Part shown: in pieces, positions 29,701 through 37,289 of the stretch
Position numbering within the stretch: the stretch's first letter is position 1
Layout: each line of letters begins with the position of its first letter
NCBI RefSeq assembly: GCF_037975245.1
Contig: NC_092576.1
Coordinates: 27,541,611-27,605,610 of the forward strand
DNA: 64,000 nt
Direction of reading: 5' to 3'
Source: Apostichopus japonicus
Lineage: Eukaryota > Echinodermata > Holothuroidea > Aspidochirotida > Stichopodidae
Position numbers and translations under genes: made by a program
Notes under the pieces: generated by a model
The model's database searches: none
Told to the model about the DNA's origin: nothing
The model's input: only the letters and a program-made list of their open reading frames with translations

Positions 29701-30970
29701 GCATGCGTTTTTACACGTATCCCTTACTGTATTAATATATGCAGCTGTTTGTTTTTGAAGATTCTAGGCCTTAAGTAAACTACAAGAACAAAGTAACGCA
29801 TTTTGAAAACAAGAGTAGGGACGCCCAGCTGAACCACACACTTCCTCAATTTAATTAAAATGACAATAACATTGCAAACATTCGCAACTGTACCCACTCG
29901 AATTGGTTTCAGTAACACATTGTTTATTAAAGAATCAAATTAGTAATTACACTTACAGCGTGGCAGCGGCCTCCTCTCAGATAATTAATATGGCTTCCAT
30001 GATCATCTCCGCATGCGCATTCAGTTGTCGCTTCTACGAACGCTTGAACAAGGTCCTCCATTTTATACATGCACAGAGCTGATGTGCTGGTTGGGTTAAA
30101 ATCTGAAAGAGGTTTACCATTCTTAACAAATACACCGAAAAGTCGATCGTTGAAAACATGCGCAGCTTTAGCAATGTTGTACAGAGTGTTGTTTGCGCCC
30201 CTGCATTTCAGTGTGATTTCAGTAAATCCAACCAATTCCGAAGATGTGTGATTGTGACATAGTCTGCTTAACTTTGGAACGATTGGGCTTTCAGACGTCG
30301 CATCCTGCATTTGTGATGACAAAAAGTACGTGTAGCCACGATATGAAAATACTGCTGCGTATTTGATGTAAAAATTTTCCTGCAGGTCAGTGCCAATCGC
30401 CATTGTTCTCCTGTTGGTCATACGAGGACTCTCGTCGTTTGAGAGAAAATTGACTGAAACTGGATTTCTGATGATAAGGTCGGTATGTTTTATAGTCTGT
30501 GCAACATAAAGGGCTAAGTCAGCATACGTGTCATCTCTATATGTGCCTACTATCCCGACAACAGTCTGATCGCCGAGAGCTCTTGCTAATGAGCACAATT
30601 CCTTAATTTCTGTTAATTGATACAATCTCCTCAACTGGCATCTTGAATGTTCACCACTGACACAAGTAATAAGCTTGTTCATCGGGTAAGGCGCAATTGT
30701 TATGATCTCAGTGACAACGTCATCGCGAACGGCCACTTGAGTTAAAATTTCAAAGTGTGTAGATAAATGATATAGAATACCCAGTCCTGCAACGTAAATG
30801 CTATTGCTGTCCTCTGACACCGTGAAATGGGTCAATGTTGAGTTGAATTTTGCAGATTGAAATAATTCTCGGATGTATGTCTCCAACGCCGTGAAACTTA
30901 CTTGACTATCGCCTTGCCTGAAAGATAACATTACCAACAGCAAGCACAGCGTTCCCTGGCGTCTTGCCAT
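662..30970 (-). CDS. plexin receptor, multi-exon gene (gene-level entry)
   Basis: Plexins are single-pass semaphorin receptors whose cytoplasmic GAP acts on Rap-type GTPases. Exons seen, in coding order: 31017-29957 (start codon at 30970), 28709-28479, 27782-27660, 27211-27099, 26056-25927, 25829-25676, 25525-25426, 24664-24568, 23674-23543, 23197-23084, 22281-22197, 21251-21076, 20139-19985, 19068-18972, 18170-18034, 17515-17351, 16301-16208, 15949-15695, 15155-14979, 14548-14323, 13330-13185, 12626-12508, 12000-11935, 11317-11249, 10933-10870, 10723-10577, 10067-9911, 8969-8869, linker exons, 3616-3515, 2369-2212, 1734-1590, 868-662. All listed junctions have AG and GT and keep phase; without linker exons they sum to about 1,750 codons, a little short of usual plexin length. 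Domain order is sema, PSI x3 with IPT repeats, TM, GAP-N, Rho-binding, GAP-C. The linker and the C-terminal end are unresolved. I cannot assign a plexin subclass. Confidence 0.9.
946..975. repeat. short TC/TG/TA microsatellite
   Basis: Runs of TCTC, CTGT, CTAT and TATA lie in a plexin intron. Confidence 0.8.
2514..2590 (-). repeat. 3'-tail relic of the 33-37 kb LINE family
   Basis: GTGCTTTCGCGTGCACCGCC...AACGTCACTGCCACAAACGG resembles, with about the same spacing, the reverse complement of the LINE 3' end at 37,230-37,285 and the tail at 32,626. It is a short, diverged, minus-oriented fragment in a plexin intron. Confidence 0.5.
4393..4467 (-). CDS. possible further plexin linker exon, also 75 nt and phase 1/1
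   Basis: Acceptor TTGCATTTGCAG and donor GTGTCT bound a 75-nt open segment in phase 1, giving MPNTAKIPRHVVDDVVDY then RHPSEK. Length and phase equal those of the triplicated cassette, and the endings are loosely alike (D-Y-x-x-P-x-x-K against G-Y-x-L-P-x-K), so it may be an older paralogous cassette. The resemblance is weak. Confidence 0.4.
4605..4679 (-). CDS. plexin cassette exon, copy 3 of 3
   Basis: Same 75-nt unit with acceptor CACAG and donor GTAACT, 763 bases from copy 2. The coding part and the flanking intron are both nearly unchanged between copies, so the duplication is recent or kept homogeneous. Confidence 0.55.
5368..5442 (-). CDS. plexin cassette exon, copy 2 of 3
   Basis: Same 75-nt unit, splice signals and phase 1/1 frame as the neighbouring copies. 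The peptide is identical to the copy at 4605-4679 and ends GYILPDK. Because the exon is a multiple of three and symmetric, any number of copies can be spliced in without breaking frame. Confidence 0.55.
6117..6191 (-). CDS. plexin cassette exon, copy 1 of 3 (first in transcript order)
   Basis: A 75-nt exon-like unit: acceptor TTCTAACACAG, donor GTAACT. The only open phase enters and leaves in phase 1, giving 25 residues that start AATVSSVTGAEQLMDDEGY and end ILPDR. The final Lys of the other two copies is Arg here. It lies where plexins have a variable linker between the Rho-binding domain and GAP-C, and the Y-x-L-P ending resembles linker sequence in known plexins. Confidence 0.55.
7053..7130 (-). 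CDS. probable plexin linker exon after the Rho-binding domain
   Basis: A 78-nt segment between CCACAGCCTCAG and GTAATT. Phase 0 follows from the preceding exon and gives EITRVNRFMTIHMPVSS..., whose first half could be the closing beta-strand of the Rho-binding domain. Phase 1 is also open and would join the 75-nt cassette exons, giving SEPVYDYTYARLLQTVRQLK. The sequence does not decide between the two, so the start of the linker is unresolved. Confidence 0.45.
8158..8300. repeat. TA/CA/TACA microsatellite
   Basis: Long TATATA and TACATA runs sit next to the inverted repeat at 8301. Apparent ORFs in it, rich in Tyr and Ile, are repeat artefacts. Confidence 0.9.
8301..8407. repeat. inverted repeat with ~45-bp arms
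   Basis: Left arm 8301-8352 and right arm 8364-8407 are near-perfect reverse complements, with a TA-rich loop. The right arm (CCGGCTTTAGGAATCACAAA) recurs in the SINE tail at 62,470-62,500, so the palindrome is two SINE-tail ends facing each other, probably from head-on insertion or an inverted duplication. Confidence 0.85.
8548..8740 (+). repeat. tRNA-derived SINE with TA-repeat tail
   Basis: The head (8548-8623) has an A box TAGCCTAGTGGTTAGG and a B box GGTTCGAATCC at tRNA-like spacing. The body TTTTTTCACTGTTCTTGATT and a long TATATA tail follow. The same head and body occur at 62,279. It lies in a plexin intron, antisense to the gene. Confidence 0.8.
8869..10067 (-). CDS. plexin exons: Rho-GTPase-binding domain (10067-9911 and 8969-8869)
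   Basis: Exon 10067-9911 (acceptor TTTTTTAG, donor GTAAGA) reads VLFKVKDERLVTLTFLDTDT then ISQVKGKILDHFF, the DTDTISQVKEKILD signature of the plexin ubiquitin-like Rho-binding domain. It ends in phase 1. Exon 8969-8869 begins with two bases and reads VWHRKETAKQ...LQNGWRKLSTLSDYK, equivalent to the family DLEWR...W-K-x-LNTLxHY segment, ending at phase 0 before GTAAGG. Confidence 0.87.
10577..13330 (-). CDS. plexin exons: juxtamembrane and N-terminal GAP half (six exons)
   Basis: Exons 13330-13185, 12626-12508, 12000-11935, 11317-11249, 10933-10870 and 10723-10577 join in phase. Matches to plexin GAP helices are KERQAMYAFGKLLSSTTFLR (the family L-F-x-Q-L-I-N-N-K-x-F-L-L helix), LVLDDKLATLTE, MLLSNWIFVSLYGYM (family ML-x-NW-x-x-x-LY) and IDALTGKSQFSI (family IDAITG-x-A-x-Y-x-L). 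Two family landmarks are missing: the juxtamembrane FLDY motif, and the paired arginine-finger residues (LLRRTE in family members), where this protein reads GLFQSEGN. The first of the six exons is the least certain by similarity but fits both phases. Confidence 0.8.
13862..13932 (+). repeat. possible degenerate tRNA-like SINE head
   Basis: A-box-like TGGTTGAGAGTGG and B-box-like GTTCGAGCCC are about 30 bases apart. A weakly similar stretch occurs near 15,555-15,610. Too decayed to classify. Confidence 0.3.
14323..14548 (-). CDS. plexin transmembrane exon
   Basis: After ACTCCGCAG the exon reads a short extracellular stalk, then a hydrophobic helix (VAVLVGACIALSLLFSIVAV), then a basic stop-transfer KLKRRDD and a polar, coiled-coil-like stretch ending QTKTKYQTEMKT. 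The donor is CACAC/GTAAGG and the exon ends in phase 1. A TM exon directly followed by a short juxtamembrane coiled coil is the standard plexin arrangement. Confidence 0.9.
14979..20139 (-). CDS. plexin exons: IPT/TIG repeats (seven exons)
   Basis: Exons 20139-19985, 19068-18972, 18170-18034, 17515-17351, 16301-16208, 15949-15695 and 15155-14979 encode about four IPT repeats. Diagnostic pieces are EGGTIVSITGSDFGQ, then YEVGS-SVTCKTKPS across the first junction; KITSFTPIEGPASGGTLI with GSDL and GGKPCH; GGNWITVMGENL with FDRMVCRAPS; and GKYLALGSQAG with HIICKPPA. Phases fit at every junction (2/1, 0/0, 2/1, 2/1, 0/0, 0/0). The stretch between repeats 3 and 4 is shorter and more divergent than the rest. 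Confidence 0.85.
20662..20732 (-). repeat. 3'-tail relic of the LINE family (minus orientation)
   Basis: GTGCTTTTTACGTAACCCGT...CTAACGGCACTTAG matches the reverse complement of the LINE 3' end at 37,230-37,285. It lies in the plexin intron between the 21,251 and 20,139 exons. Confidence 0.6.
21076..22281 (-). CDS. plexin exons: pre-PSI3 strand and PSI3 (22281-22197 and 21251-21076)
   Basis: Exon 22281-22197 reads ASLSLQWSKENKTLDGSYK and ends in phase 1 at CAAAG/GTAAGT. Its last base joins the two leading bases of exon 21251-21076 to give V-ILYDCHEG, the usual LYxC start of PSI3. The PSI3 core is DCSRCLSN...FQCGWCPKQSSC. The exon ends with PRIKS at phase 0, and the next exon starts VSPSSSAIEGGT, the canonical P-R-I-x-x-I-x-P-x-x-G start of the first IPT repeat. 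Confidence 0.88.
22725..23010. repeat. AT-rich intronic stretch with a TTTATATAGCGC...CAAAGCGCTTT motif
   Basis: The segment has the ATATAGCGC and AAAGCGCTTTCC boxes seen in many dispersed animal repeats. Ends cannot be defined here. Confidence 0.3.
23084..24664 (-). CDS. plexin exons: PSI2 and following Ig-like segment (24664-24568, 23674-23543, 23197-23084)
   Basis: Exon 24664-24568 gives CVDCVTKWECDWCIDSLSC, the compact second PSI domain, ending at phase 0 before GTAAGT. Exon 23674-23543 (44 codons) reads SCPRVVPGRIFIPVDVERR then IELKAVNLNM, which matches the conserved CP-x(3-8)-I-x-IPV and K-A-x-NL strands after PSI2. Exon 23197-23084 (38 codons, acceptor TTTTGTAG) reads KYQCILKAKG...FTVTCNFTK, the Y-x-C-x-L and x-V-x-C strands. 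All three keep phase 0 at their shared borders. Confidence 0.85.
25426..25829 (-). CDS. plexin exons between PSI1 and PSI2 (25829-25676 and 25525-25426)
   Basis: Exon 25829-25676 follows TATCCTCAG and reads VIMRVTSLPRAIGFSYTCHYG...NKVSCRSPGF, the Ig-like strand pattern (YTC...F / V-x-C-x-SP) usual after PSI1. It ends in phase 1 at CCACATG/GTATGT. Exon 25525-25426 starts with two bases after AATACCAG and reads VTVVLSLSTSHFEIEF then GTTFSIFDCNEVMG, ending in phase 2 at ATGGG/GTGAGT. It supplies the TFxFxDC strand that leads into PSI2. Confidence 0.82.
25927..27211 (-). CDS. plexin exons: PSI1 domain (27211-27099 and 26056-25927)
   Basis: The first exon reads VANCSKYFTCNDCLREG then DPYCGWCTLEN, the hallmark N-C-x5-C-x2-C...DPYCGWC core of a plexin PSI domain. 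It ends in phase 2 at GAAAACAG/GTAGGT. The next exon begins with one base that completes an Arg codon, giving R-CTRYIEC, the next conserved PSI cysteines, and ends in phase 0 at AAAAAT/GTAAGT. The phase match and the cysteine spacing across the junction make both borders secure. Confidence 0.9.
27520..27558 (-). CDS. possible 13-codon optional microexon before PSI1
   Basis: A 39-nt open segment (EFYQQILHKLVPP) sits between the last sema exon and the PSI1 exon, with ATTACAG before it and a consensus GTAAGT after it. Both borders are phase 0, so it could be included or skipped without changing frame. Other plexins join TEKQ directly to the strand before PSI1, so it would be an extra insertion. 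It may be chance: only the splice signals support it. Confidence 0.3.
27660..28709 (-). CDS. plexin exons: end of sema domain (28709-28479 and 27782-27660)
   Basis: Exon 28709-28479 (77 codons, phase 0/0, acceptor TCCAG, donor GTTTGT) carries the sema closing motif SNVAFIGTKECRLMK, which matches the FLGT-x-x-G-x-L-x-K strand of sema propellers. Exon 27782-27660 (41 codons, phase 0/0, acceptor TCTACAG, donor GTATAG) reads VLYEVI...PVLSDMWIS then IIVLTEKQ, the usual last strand before the first PSI domain. Joined to the 27211 exon it gives TEKQ-LIKLAVANC, a standard plexin junction. Confidence 0.87.
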
Positions 30971-31017
30971 CACCGAGTTAATACCGGGGTGAATTCCCAA
31001 TAAGTGTCTAAGTACGT
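29957..31017 (-). CDS. plexin exon: signal peptide and most of the sema domain
   Basis: The exon opens after a strong acceptor (pyrimidine tract then TTTACAG, AG at 31018-31019) and ends at CACGCT/GTAAGT (donor 29951-29956). The reading frame runs further upstream to 31051, but the likely start is the Met at 30970, which is followed by a basic stretch and a hydrophobic core (MARRQGTLCLLLVML), a good signal peptide. About 338 codons follow. Recognisable sema features are the blade-like cysteine spacing, repeated YFL/YLS strands, and an ECACG then GRCHA ending, which continues in phase into the next exon. A single large first coding exon covering most of the sema domain is usual for plexins. 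Any 5' UTR exon further upstream was not identified. Confidence 0.88.
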
Positions 31018-32620
31018 CTGTAAAGTAGAAGAAAGAAAGTGTCCGCATCACTTCAATGACGCAATTTGAAAACTTTCATATCTTTTACTTTGACAATATT
31101 TGTTTTGAAGGATAACGACTTCTGTTGAAAAATCTGTAGAAAATCACAAATCTAAAATTTCAAACAAAGGAATATATTGTAAAAGCGGCCGCCTCCACGA
31201 CGTCTCTTTCACCTGTAGCTCAACTTCCCCAGAAATTACCCCGACAGATACTATCCGGGGACCCTGAGCCACCGTGCGTTCTTTTACGCTTCCTCAATAA
31301 GGTCAACACGAAGTTGGCCCTTACGTTAAACAAAATTGAAAGTAACGGAAATGTTGTGGGACAGAGATTTTGATTGGTTGAACATCACGCATCACGCGAG
31401 CCTTTGGGCGGGACTTATTCTTCTTATTATGGGACGATGGAGTTTGAGGGTGGGGGCGTTTATGGACTGGCCGTATGAGGTTTATAAGGTCAGTTGATAG
31501 GATGGCGTCGGTGGCAAGTGAGGAGGTGGGCGACGTGGTGGGGGTGGGGGTTTGGTGGGTGGAGGCGGTTGATTGGATGTTACGGATGAGGCGGAAAATT
31601 TCGACATCTTCGTTGCTGTGCTTTTGTTGTGCCGTTTTAGTGCATTTGGTGTCATTAAATTTATGTGGTTTCGCATTGATACGTACAATGTACCATGATA
31701 CCTTATTTTTATACATTGTATAGGCCTACCTCAAATATTCATGCCAACTCAATAATTGATCTTGAAACTTAGTGAGATGCATATCTTTCGCTTTTGCCTC
31801 TCTTTCCTCACTGAAATAATTGTGACACGATATATGTTGCGTATGCATTAGCAACTACAACACGCTACCAGTTCGTGGTTCCAACACTTAAAGCATTGAT
31901 AACTTATTAAAAGTAAAAAGGCCGTTTCACGAGAAGAAAGTGGACAAGATAAAAACCACCAATCTGTAAACGACAAACTCAAGACAGACTAAACTTTTCA
32001 TTATCAATGTTTTCTTGAGTGTGATATTAGTATCATCGAAATTGAGACAAAAACTACCGAATTTGTAAAGTGATGAGAATGCATTCGCTTAGAGTAAGTA
32101 AATGAAAACGATCCATTAAAGTATTGATTAATGCTTACCTTAAAACTCTGTGCCACGCATCTTACTTCTTAATTTGAAAGTTTATACTTTGACGAGTCTA
32201 ACCAACCATGCATCAGTTAAAGCTCTGCATAAATGATCCTACTAACATCAGTTTGCCAAAGTCATTTTGACAATGCTGCAATGGCATTATTTAATCACGC
32301 CATAAGAAAGAGTTAATAAGTTAAAGGCTGACGAAAGCTTTACTTTCGTTAGCAAAAAGGGTCAAGCTGAAAGTATAAGTGCACTTACTTTTCATGGTTG
32401 AAAGTGAAATTATGTCATTAACAAACAGCAAACAGTGTATATAGTGAGATAAGTTGATTAACTGATTAGGTTTTTTTGTTCTGTATAGTCAGGCAAGTCC
32501 AGGGGCATATTCTTATACAGAGATTCTACGTTTTATATGTCCAATGACTCTATCCATAATAATTTTACCAGACAGGCTTGTCATCTACGTACCCCTTTAT
32601 GCTCAACTCAACGTCGTAAC
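31018..32620. other. upstream region of plexin, no exon recognised
   Basis: The region directly 5' of the first coding exon includes a GC-rich patch with GCGGCCGC near 31,186 and a G-rich stretch at 31,440-31,600. A 5' UTR exon and promoter would be expected here or further right, but none can be pinned down. ORFs of 60-130 codons on either strand show no domain and look incidental. Confidence 0.35.
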
Positions 32621-32625
32621 CGTGC

Positions 32626-33150
32626 TTTTCACGTGACCCGCCCTACAGGAACCTAAACGTCACGGCCAAACGGCACTACCAAACCAGCCCACTCTGACAA
32701 ACAAAACTCAAGTCAAGCGAGCCAGAAAAAAAAAGTAAAAACGCCCAACGACCTGCAGAGACAAACCCCCATCCACCCACTGGAACATTAAAGAACCACA
32801 AAAGGACGACCAGCACGCAGCGAAACGAAACACCCCTCCCCAGCACACCAACCTCCAAAAAAGGCAGCCTCAGATAAACGGCGAAAATCGCATTGAACCT
32901 GAAGGCGAATGTCAGACTTCACCGCCTCCAGGATTGCCTGCCAACTGGCAAATTTTCCCCTAAAACTATATCACATCTTTTACTTCAAATATTTAATTTC
33001 CTACAGCACAGACACAAATTATACGGTGCAACACAGCAACAGAACAAACCGGAGGATCTATCCCATTTAATAACAAAGCCCTGTCCTACCGACCAGGAAC
33101 GGTTACCCGTTAAACGGTCGGTCCAAGTCTGAAACCACTCTCACATGCTT
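32626..33150 (-). mobile_element. 5'-truncated LINE copy, opposite orientation to the main LINE
   Basis: The minus strand encodes GVSFRCVLVV and SLDLSFVCQS, closely matching the C-terminus of the 33-37 kb element (GVSFRCVRVV, SLDLSFVCQN). Nucleotide similarity runs from the 3' tail at 32,626 back to the part equivalent to about 36,760. Only the last ~520 bases are present. It faces away from the neighbouring LINE, with 5' sides adjoining. Confidence 0.75.
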
Positions 33151-33384
33151 GAAACAAAGGTAGAAATGCCACAAAACATGAGCAGTACTTTCAAAGCTGT
33201 CGTAATAATCGTAGTCTTACTTCCCGCTCATTGTAGAATGAGCTTCCCGTATTTTTTTTTTAAGTTAAAAGATGTGACGACTCGCGCACAAAGAAACGAC
33301 TGACTCCGGGAATTTTACCTAGTTTCGAATGAGGTGTAACAGAAGTGTTACAGAAAGTCTCCACCAGCTTCCCCCATCAACTCC

Positions 33385-33717
33385 GTGCCCACACCGTCTC
33401 CACCACACAGCGAAGCGGACACGGGGTCTCCACCAGCTTCCTCCATCAACCCGTCCAGTTCCGTCCCCAGTCCGCCGCCGGTATCGCCAGATCCGGAGAC
33501 TCTGTCTGACGACGACTCGGTCGTCGGGTCTCCGGAGGCTATGTCTGACAGCGACTCCGGAGGCTCGGTGATCGTCGAGCCGAAACGTGCCACTGGGACG
33601 AGCTGGTACGACGAGATGGGGGAACCCTCACTGAAAAGGTCGGCCTCAAGTGACGACTCTGACGACGATATGTCGTCTAGAGCGCGCTTGAAGCTTACAG
33701 AATCGACGTCGGCGTAG
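33385..33717 (+). pseudogene. LINE ORF1 C-terminal fragment
   Basis: A 110-codon frame rich in Pro, Ser and Asp (SPPPVSPDPETLSDDD, SSDDSDDDMSSRAR) ends 20 bases before the first ORF2 methionine codon. It has no recognisable RNA-binding fold and is probably the disordered end of ORF1 left after 5' truncation. Short internal repeats (CTCCACCAGCTTCC) are present. Confidence 0.55.
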
Positions 33718-33737
33718 TTTTGCCCCATTGCCCTCTC

Positions 33738-36700
33738 ATGGCCCATACATTTTCAGTTGCCACCTTGAACGTCAATGGCATGAGGGATCATCGCAAGCGC
33801 AGTCGCATTTTCCAATATTGTATTTCAATGGAAGTCGACTGCGTTTGCCTACAAGAAACACATATTTTGGAAGAAGATGTCCCTCTATGGGCTTATGAGT
33901 GGGGTGGTGGGCTGCATGCTTCGTTTGGTTCGTCTTCATCCTGTGGCACTGTCATCCTCCTGTCACCTCGTCAGGCGGGTTGTGCCACTAGGGTGGAGAC
34001 GGATCACGAGGGCCGATTGGTTTGGATTCTTTTCAAGTATCCACAGGGTAACATCTCCCTTTGCAATGTGTATGCTCCCAATCGGCCTTCTGCTAGACGA
34101 GATTTTTTTAACACACTGCCTTCCTTTGTTCCTGGTAGTGCTCCATGTGTCATGGTCGGAGACTTTAACTGTGTCCCAGACTCGGGTCTTGACAGACTCG
34201 GGGCTTCTGTGTCTGCTAGTCCCGACCCTGGGATCACAGAATTGGACAGATTCACTCCCGCACACCTTTTAGCCGATGTCTGGAGGCGTATACACCCGTG
34301 TAGTACGGTGTATACGTGGGTGAGGCCTAACGGAGAAAGTGCCTCCAGGATAGATCGAGTGTATGCGCCCGTAAGTTTTAAATTTTCGGGTTGCGAGACG
34401 CTCAGCTGTCCGCTCTCTGACCATGACACTGTGGTAGCACGTTTTGTTTTGCCTTCCATTTTCCCGATCGGGCGGGGCCTATGGAAGCTTAACTGTCGGA
34501 TTCTTGGCGAGGCAGAATTCCGCCAGGGTTTCGAGACCAGGTACAAAGGATGGCAAACATTGAAGCCGGCCTTTGCTTCTACATCCCAGTGGTGGGATAA
34601 ATATCAAGTTGCGCATCAAACGCTACGCAATTCAGTATTGCGTGACCCGCGCACGGCGTCGAAGAGAAAAATTCTCGAAGCTGTGCGCGGAGGTGAAGTT
34701 TGGCGACCCTTCGGCAGTCATCGCTTTGCAGACGTATCTCGATGAAAAGTACCACGGTGCCCGCGTCAGGGCCCGTGTCGAAGCGGTGGAAGCCGAGGAG
34801 CGCCCTTCACTGAGGTTTTACCAGTCCGTTAGCTCATCGGCGGGTGACAGACGCGTCCCGTCTGTGCGCGCTACCGATGGGACCGTGGTCAGTGACCCTC
34901 ACGGCATTGTCCGCGTATATAAAGAGTATTATTCGAGTTTGTTTACACGTGGCAATGTCGACTTGTCGGCACAGTCTGATTTATTGAGGGGAATCTCAAA
35001 AACCGTTCCCCACGATGTCAATGATATTTTGGGGGGCGGAATAACCACTGTTGAGCTTTGGAAGGCGCTTTCGAAGATGAAGAATGGCAAGTCCCCGGGT
35101 TCGGACGGGCTTCCGAGGGAGTTCTACCGAACCTTCTGGGCAATAATAGGACCCGACATCAGAGCCGTCTTCGAGGACGCCTTCCAAAACGGACTGTTAA
35201 ACGAAAGTCAACGTCTGGGCATGATTACTTTGCTGCCAAAGTCTGGGGACCCCTTGGATCCCCATAACAAGCGTCCGATCACCTTGTTAAATGTGGACTA
35301 CAAGTTGCTGGCTAAGGCTTTGTGCAACCGCCTTGCACTGGCTATGCCGCATCTTGTTGGTGATCTCCAGACTTGTGCAGTGAAGGGTCATTGCATCCAG
35401 CAGAACTTGTGGTTGATGCGCGACTTGACCGACTTTGTTATTGAGCGTGATCTGCCATGTGCATTGGTGTCTCTGGACCAGCAGAAGGCCTTTGACATGG
35501 TGGATCGCGGTTTTTTAATGAATGTATTGGAGACGTTTCAGTTGCACCCAAATTTTCGTAAATGGATTTCTGTTTTGTATGAACAAAGTTTCAGTTCTGT
35601 TATCGTAAATGGGTTTTGTTCGGAGGTTTTTAACGTAGAGAGGGGGGTGCGCCAGGGGTGCCCTCTGTCTCCATTACTTTATGTTTTGTTTAGCGAGTCC
35701 CTCTCTCGTCTTTTGGAAAGGGACTCCAAACTTGTTCCATTCGTTGTGCCAGGGGGTGCCAAAGTGAAATGCGCTCAATATGCAGATGACGTGACATGTG
35801 TTGTTTCGAGTCTCGGCTCCTTTCGCGCACTCTCGCAGGATCTATCTATTTTTGAGAGAGCTACCGGGGCGAAGTTGAATCCAGAAAAGACAAAGGGCCT
35901 TCGTCTTGGTAGCTGGAGATACAGAGACTTACCATTCGGTGCGTCGTGGTCGGATCAGAATATCAAAATTAATGGTATATGGTTCGGCTACGATGCACCT
36001 TGTGATGTCACCTGGAACGAGAGGGCTGAGGTATTTCAGAGCAGACTCGAAACCTTTGGCACCCGCTGGCTTTCGATCTTGTTATTAATCGTTTCGTTTC
36101 GCCCATCTTGTGGTACCCGGGCGCGGTGTACCCTATTCCGCGTCGCGTCCTGGTACGGTTGGAGAGGGCGATTTTTTCATTCATATGGTCTGGTGGTACA
36201 GAGCTTGTCAAGAGGGCGGTATTGTACCAAAAACTGGAGAAAGGGGGACTAGGGGTGGTTCATCTGGGAAGTAAATTGACCTTTTTGTTATTTAAGCAGT
36301 TGTTTGTAGCGGTAACTGACCCAGGGTTGCCTTGTTCATATTTTGTACGTTTTTGGGGCGGTTTGCACCTGCGTCGATGAGTCCCGGCGCTGTTTAGCAA
36401 CAGAGAACCGCATAGTAGTACTCCAAACAGGGTGGTGCGTGTCATCTGCTCCGCTCTGATTGAGTTGCCCCCTGTTGACCTGTCACAGCCGGCCCTCGTT
36501 CACAGTTCGTTGAGGGATAAGGTCTTGAATGCAACTTTTGTCCAGGGACGTCATTCTGCCGAAGTATGGCGTTCGGTGCATTCAAGGCTGAATGGTTGCA
36601 GGCTCCGTGATCTTGCATGGAGAGTTGCACACGGTGCCTTGGTGACCAACCTAAAAAGATATCATTTGCGATTGGGTGATGGACTGTGCCCTAGGACCGG

Positions 36701-37229
36701 CTGTGACAGCTTAGAGAGTACTGCTCATGTTTTTTGGCATTGTTACTTTGTAGTAAACTTATGGGAGTGGTTCCAGACCTGGACCGACCGTGTTACGGGA
36801 GACCGTTCATGGTCGGTAGGGCAGGGCTTTATTTTATATGGGGTAGACCATCCAGTTTGTTCGGTAACTGTGTTGCACCGCATCATTTTTGTTTGCTCTA
36901 TTGTAAAAAAACATGTTTGGCGGAATAGATGTAATTTGGTTTTTAGGGGGAAATTTTCCAGTTGGCAGGCAGTCCTGGAGGCGGTGAAGTCTGACATTCG
37001 CCTTCAGATTGAAGGCGATTTTCGCCGTTTATCTGGGGCTGCCTTTTTTGGACGCTGGTGTGCTGGGGGGGTTTCGTTTCGCTGCGTGCGGGTCGTCCTT
37101 CTGTACGTTTTTGAATGTTTGAGTGGGGGGGGGGGGGGTTGGGCGTTTTGTCTCTGCAGGTCGGCGGGCGTATGTTTTTTTGGCTCGCTAGACCTTAGTT
37201 TCGTTTGTCAGAATGGGATGGTTCGGTAG
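33738..37229 (+). pseudogene. LINE ORF2: endonuclease plus reverse transcriptase, broken
   Basis: Endonuclease motifs in order: ATLNVNGMRD, CVCLQETHI, CNVYAPNRP, VGDFNCVPD, SRIDRVYAP, PLSDHDTVV. Reverse-transcriptase motifs: KSPGSDGLPREFY, RPITLLNVDYK, VSLDQQKAFDMVDR, RGVRQGCPLSPLLYVLF and the catalytic QYADDVTCVV near 35,778. After the RT come IWSGGTE and a Cys/His cluster, CPRTGCDSLESTAHVFWHC. The frame moves from 33,738-34,740 to 34,573-36,252 and then to 36,108-37,229, with a TGA at 36,378-36,380, so no full-length protein can be made. Confidence 0.85.
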
Positions 37230-37289
37230 TGCCGTTTGGCCGTGACGTTTTGTATCCCTCATGGCGGGTCACGTAAAAAGCACAGAAGT

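Larger units (their letters stand above)
33345..37285 (+). mobile_element. 5'-truncated L1/Tx1-like non-LTR retrotransposon, inactive
   Basis: The 5' end starts inside ORF1. ORF2 follows from about 33,738 with all endonuclease and reverse-transcriptase motifs, and the 3' tail is shared with three other fragments in the window. ORF2 is interrupted by two frameshifts (about 34,620-34,740 and 36,080-36,110) and an in-frame TGA at 36,378. Base composition is clearly richer in GC than the flanking DNA. The motif set and the C-terminal Cys/His cluster point to the L1/Tx1 group; finer assignment needs a phylogeny. Confidence 0.85.

Noticed and set aside
31321..31723. Overlapping ORFs up to 131 codons upstream of plexin
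   Set aside because: Low-complexity Pro/Thr or Val/Gly composition from a G-rich stretch, no domain, no splice context.
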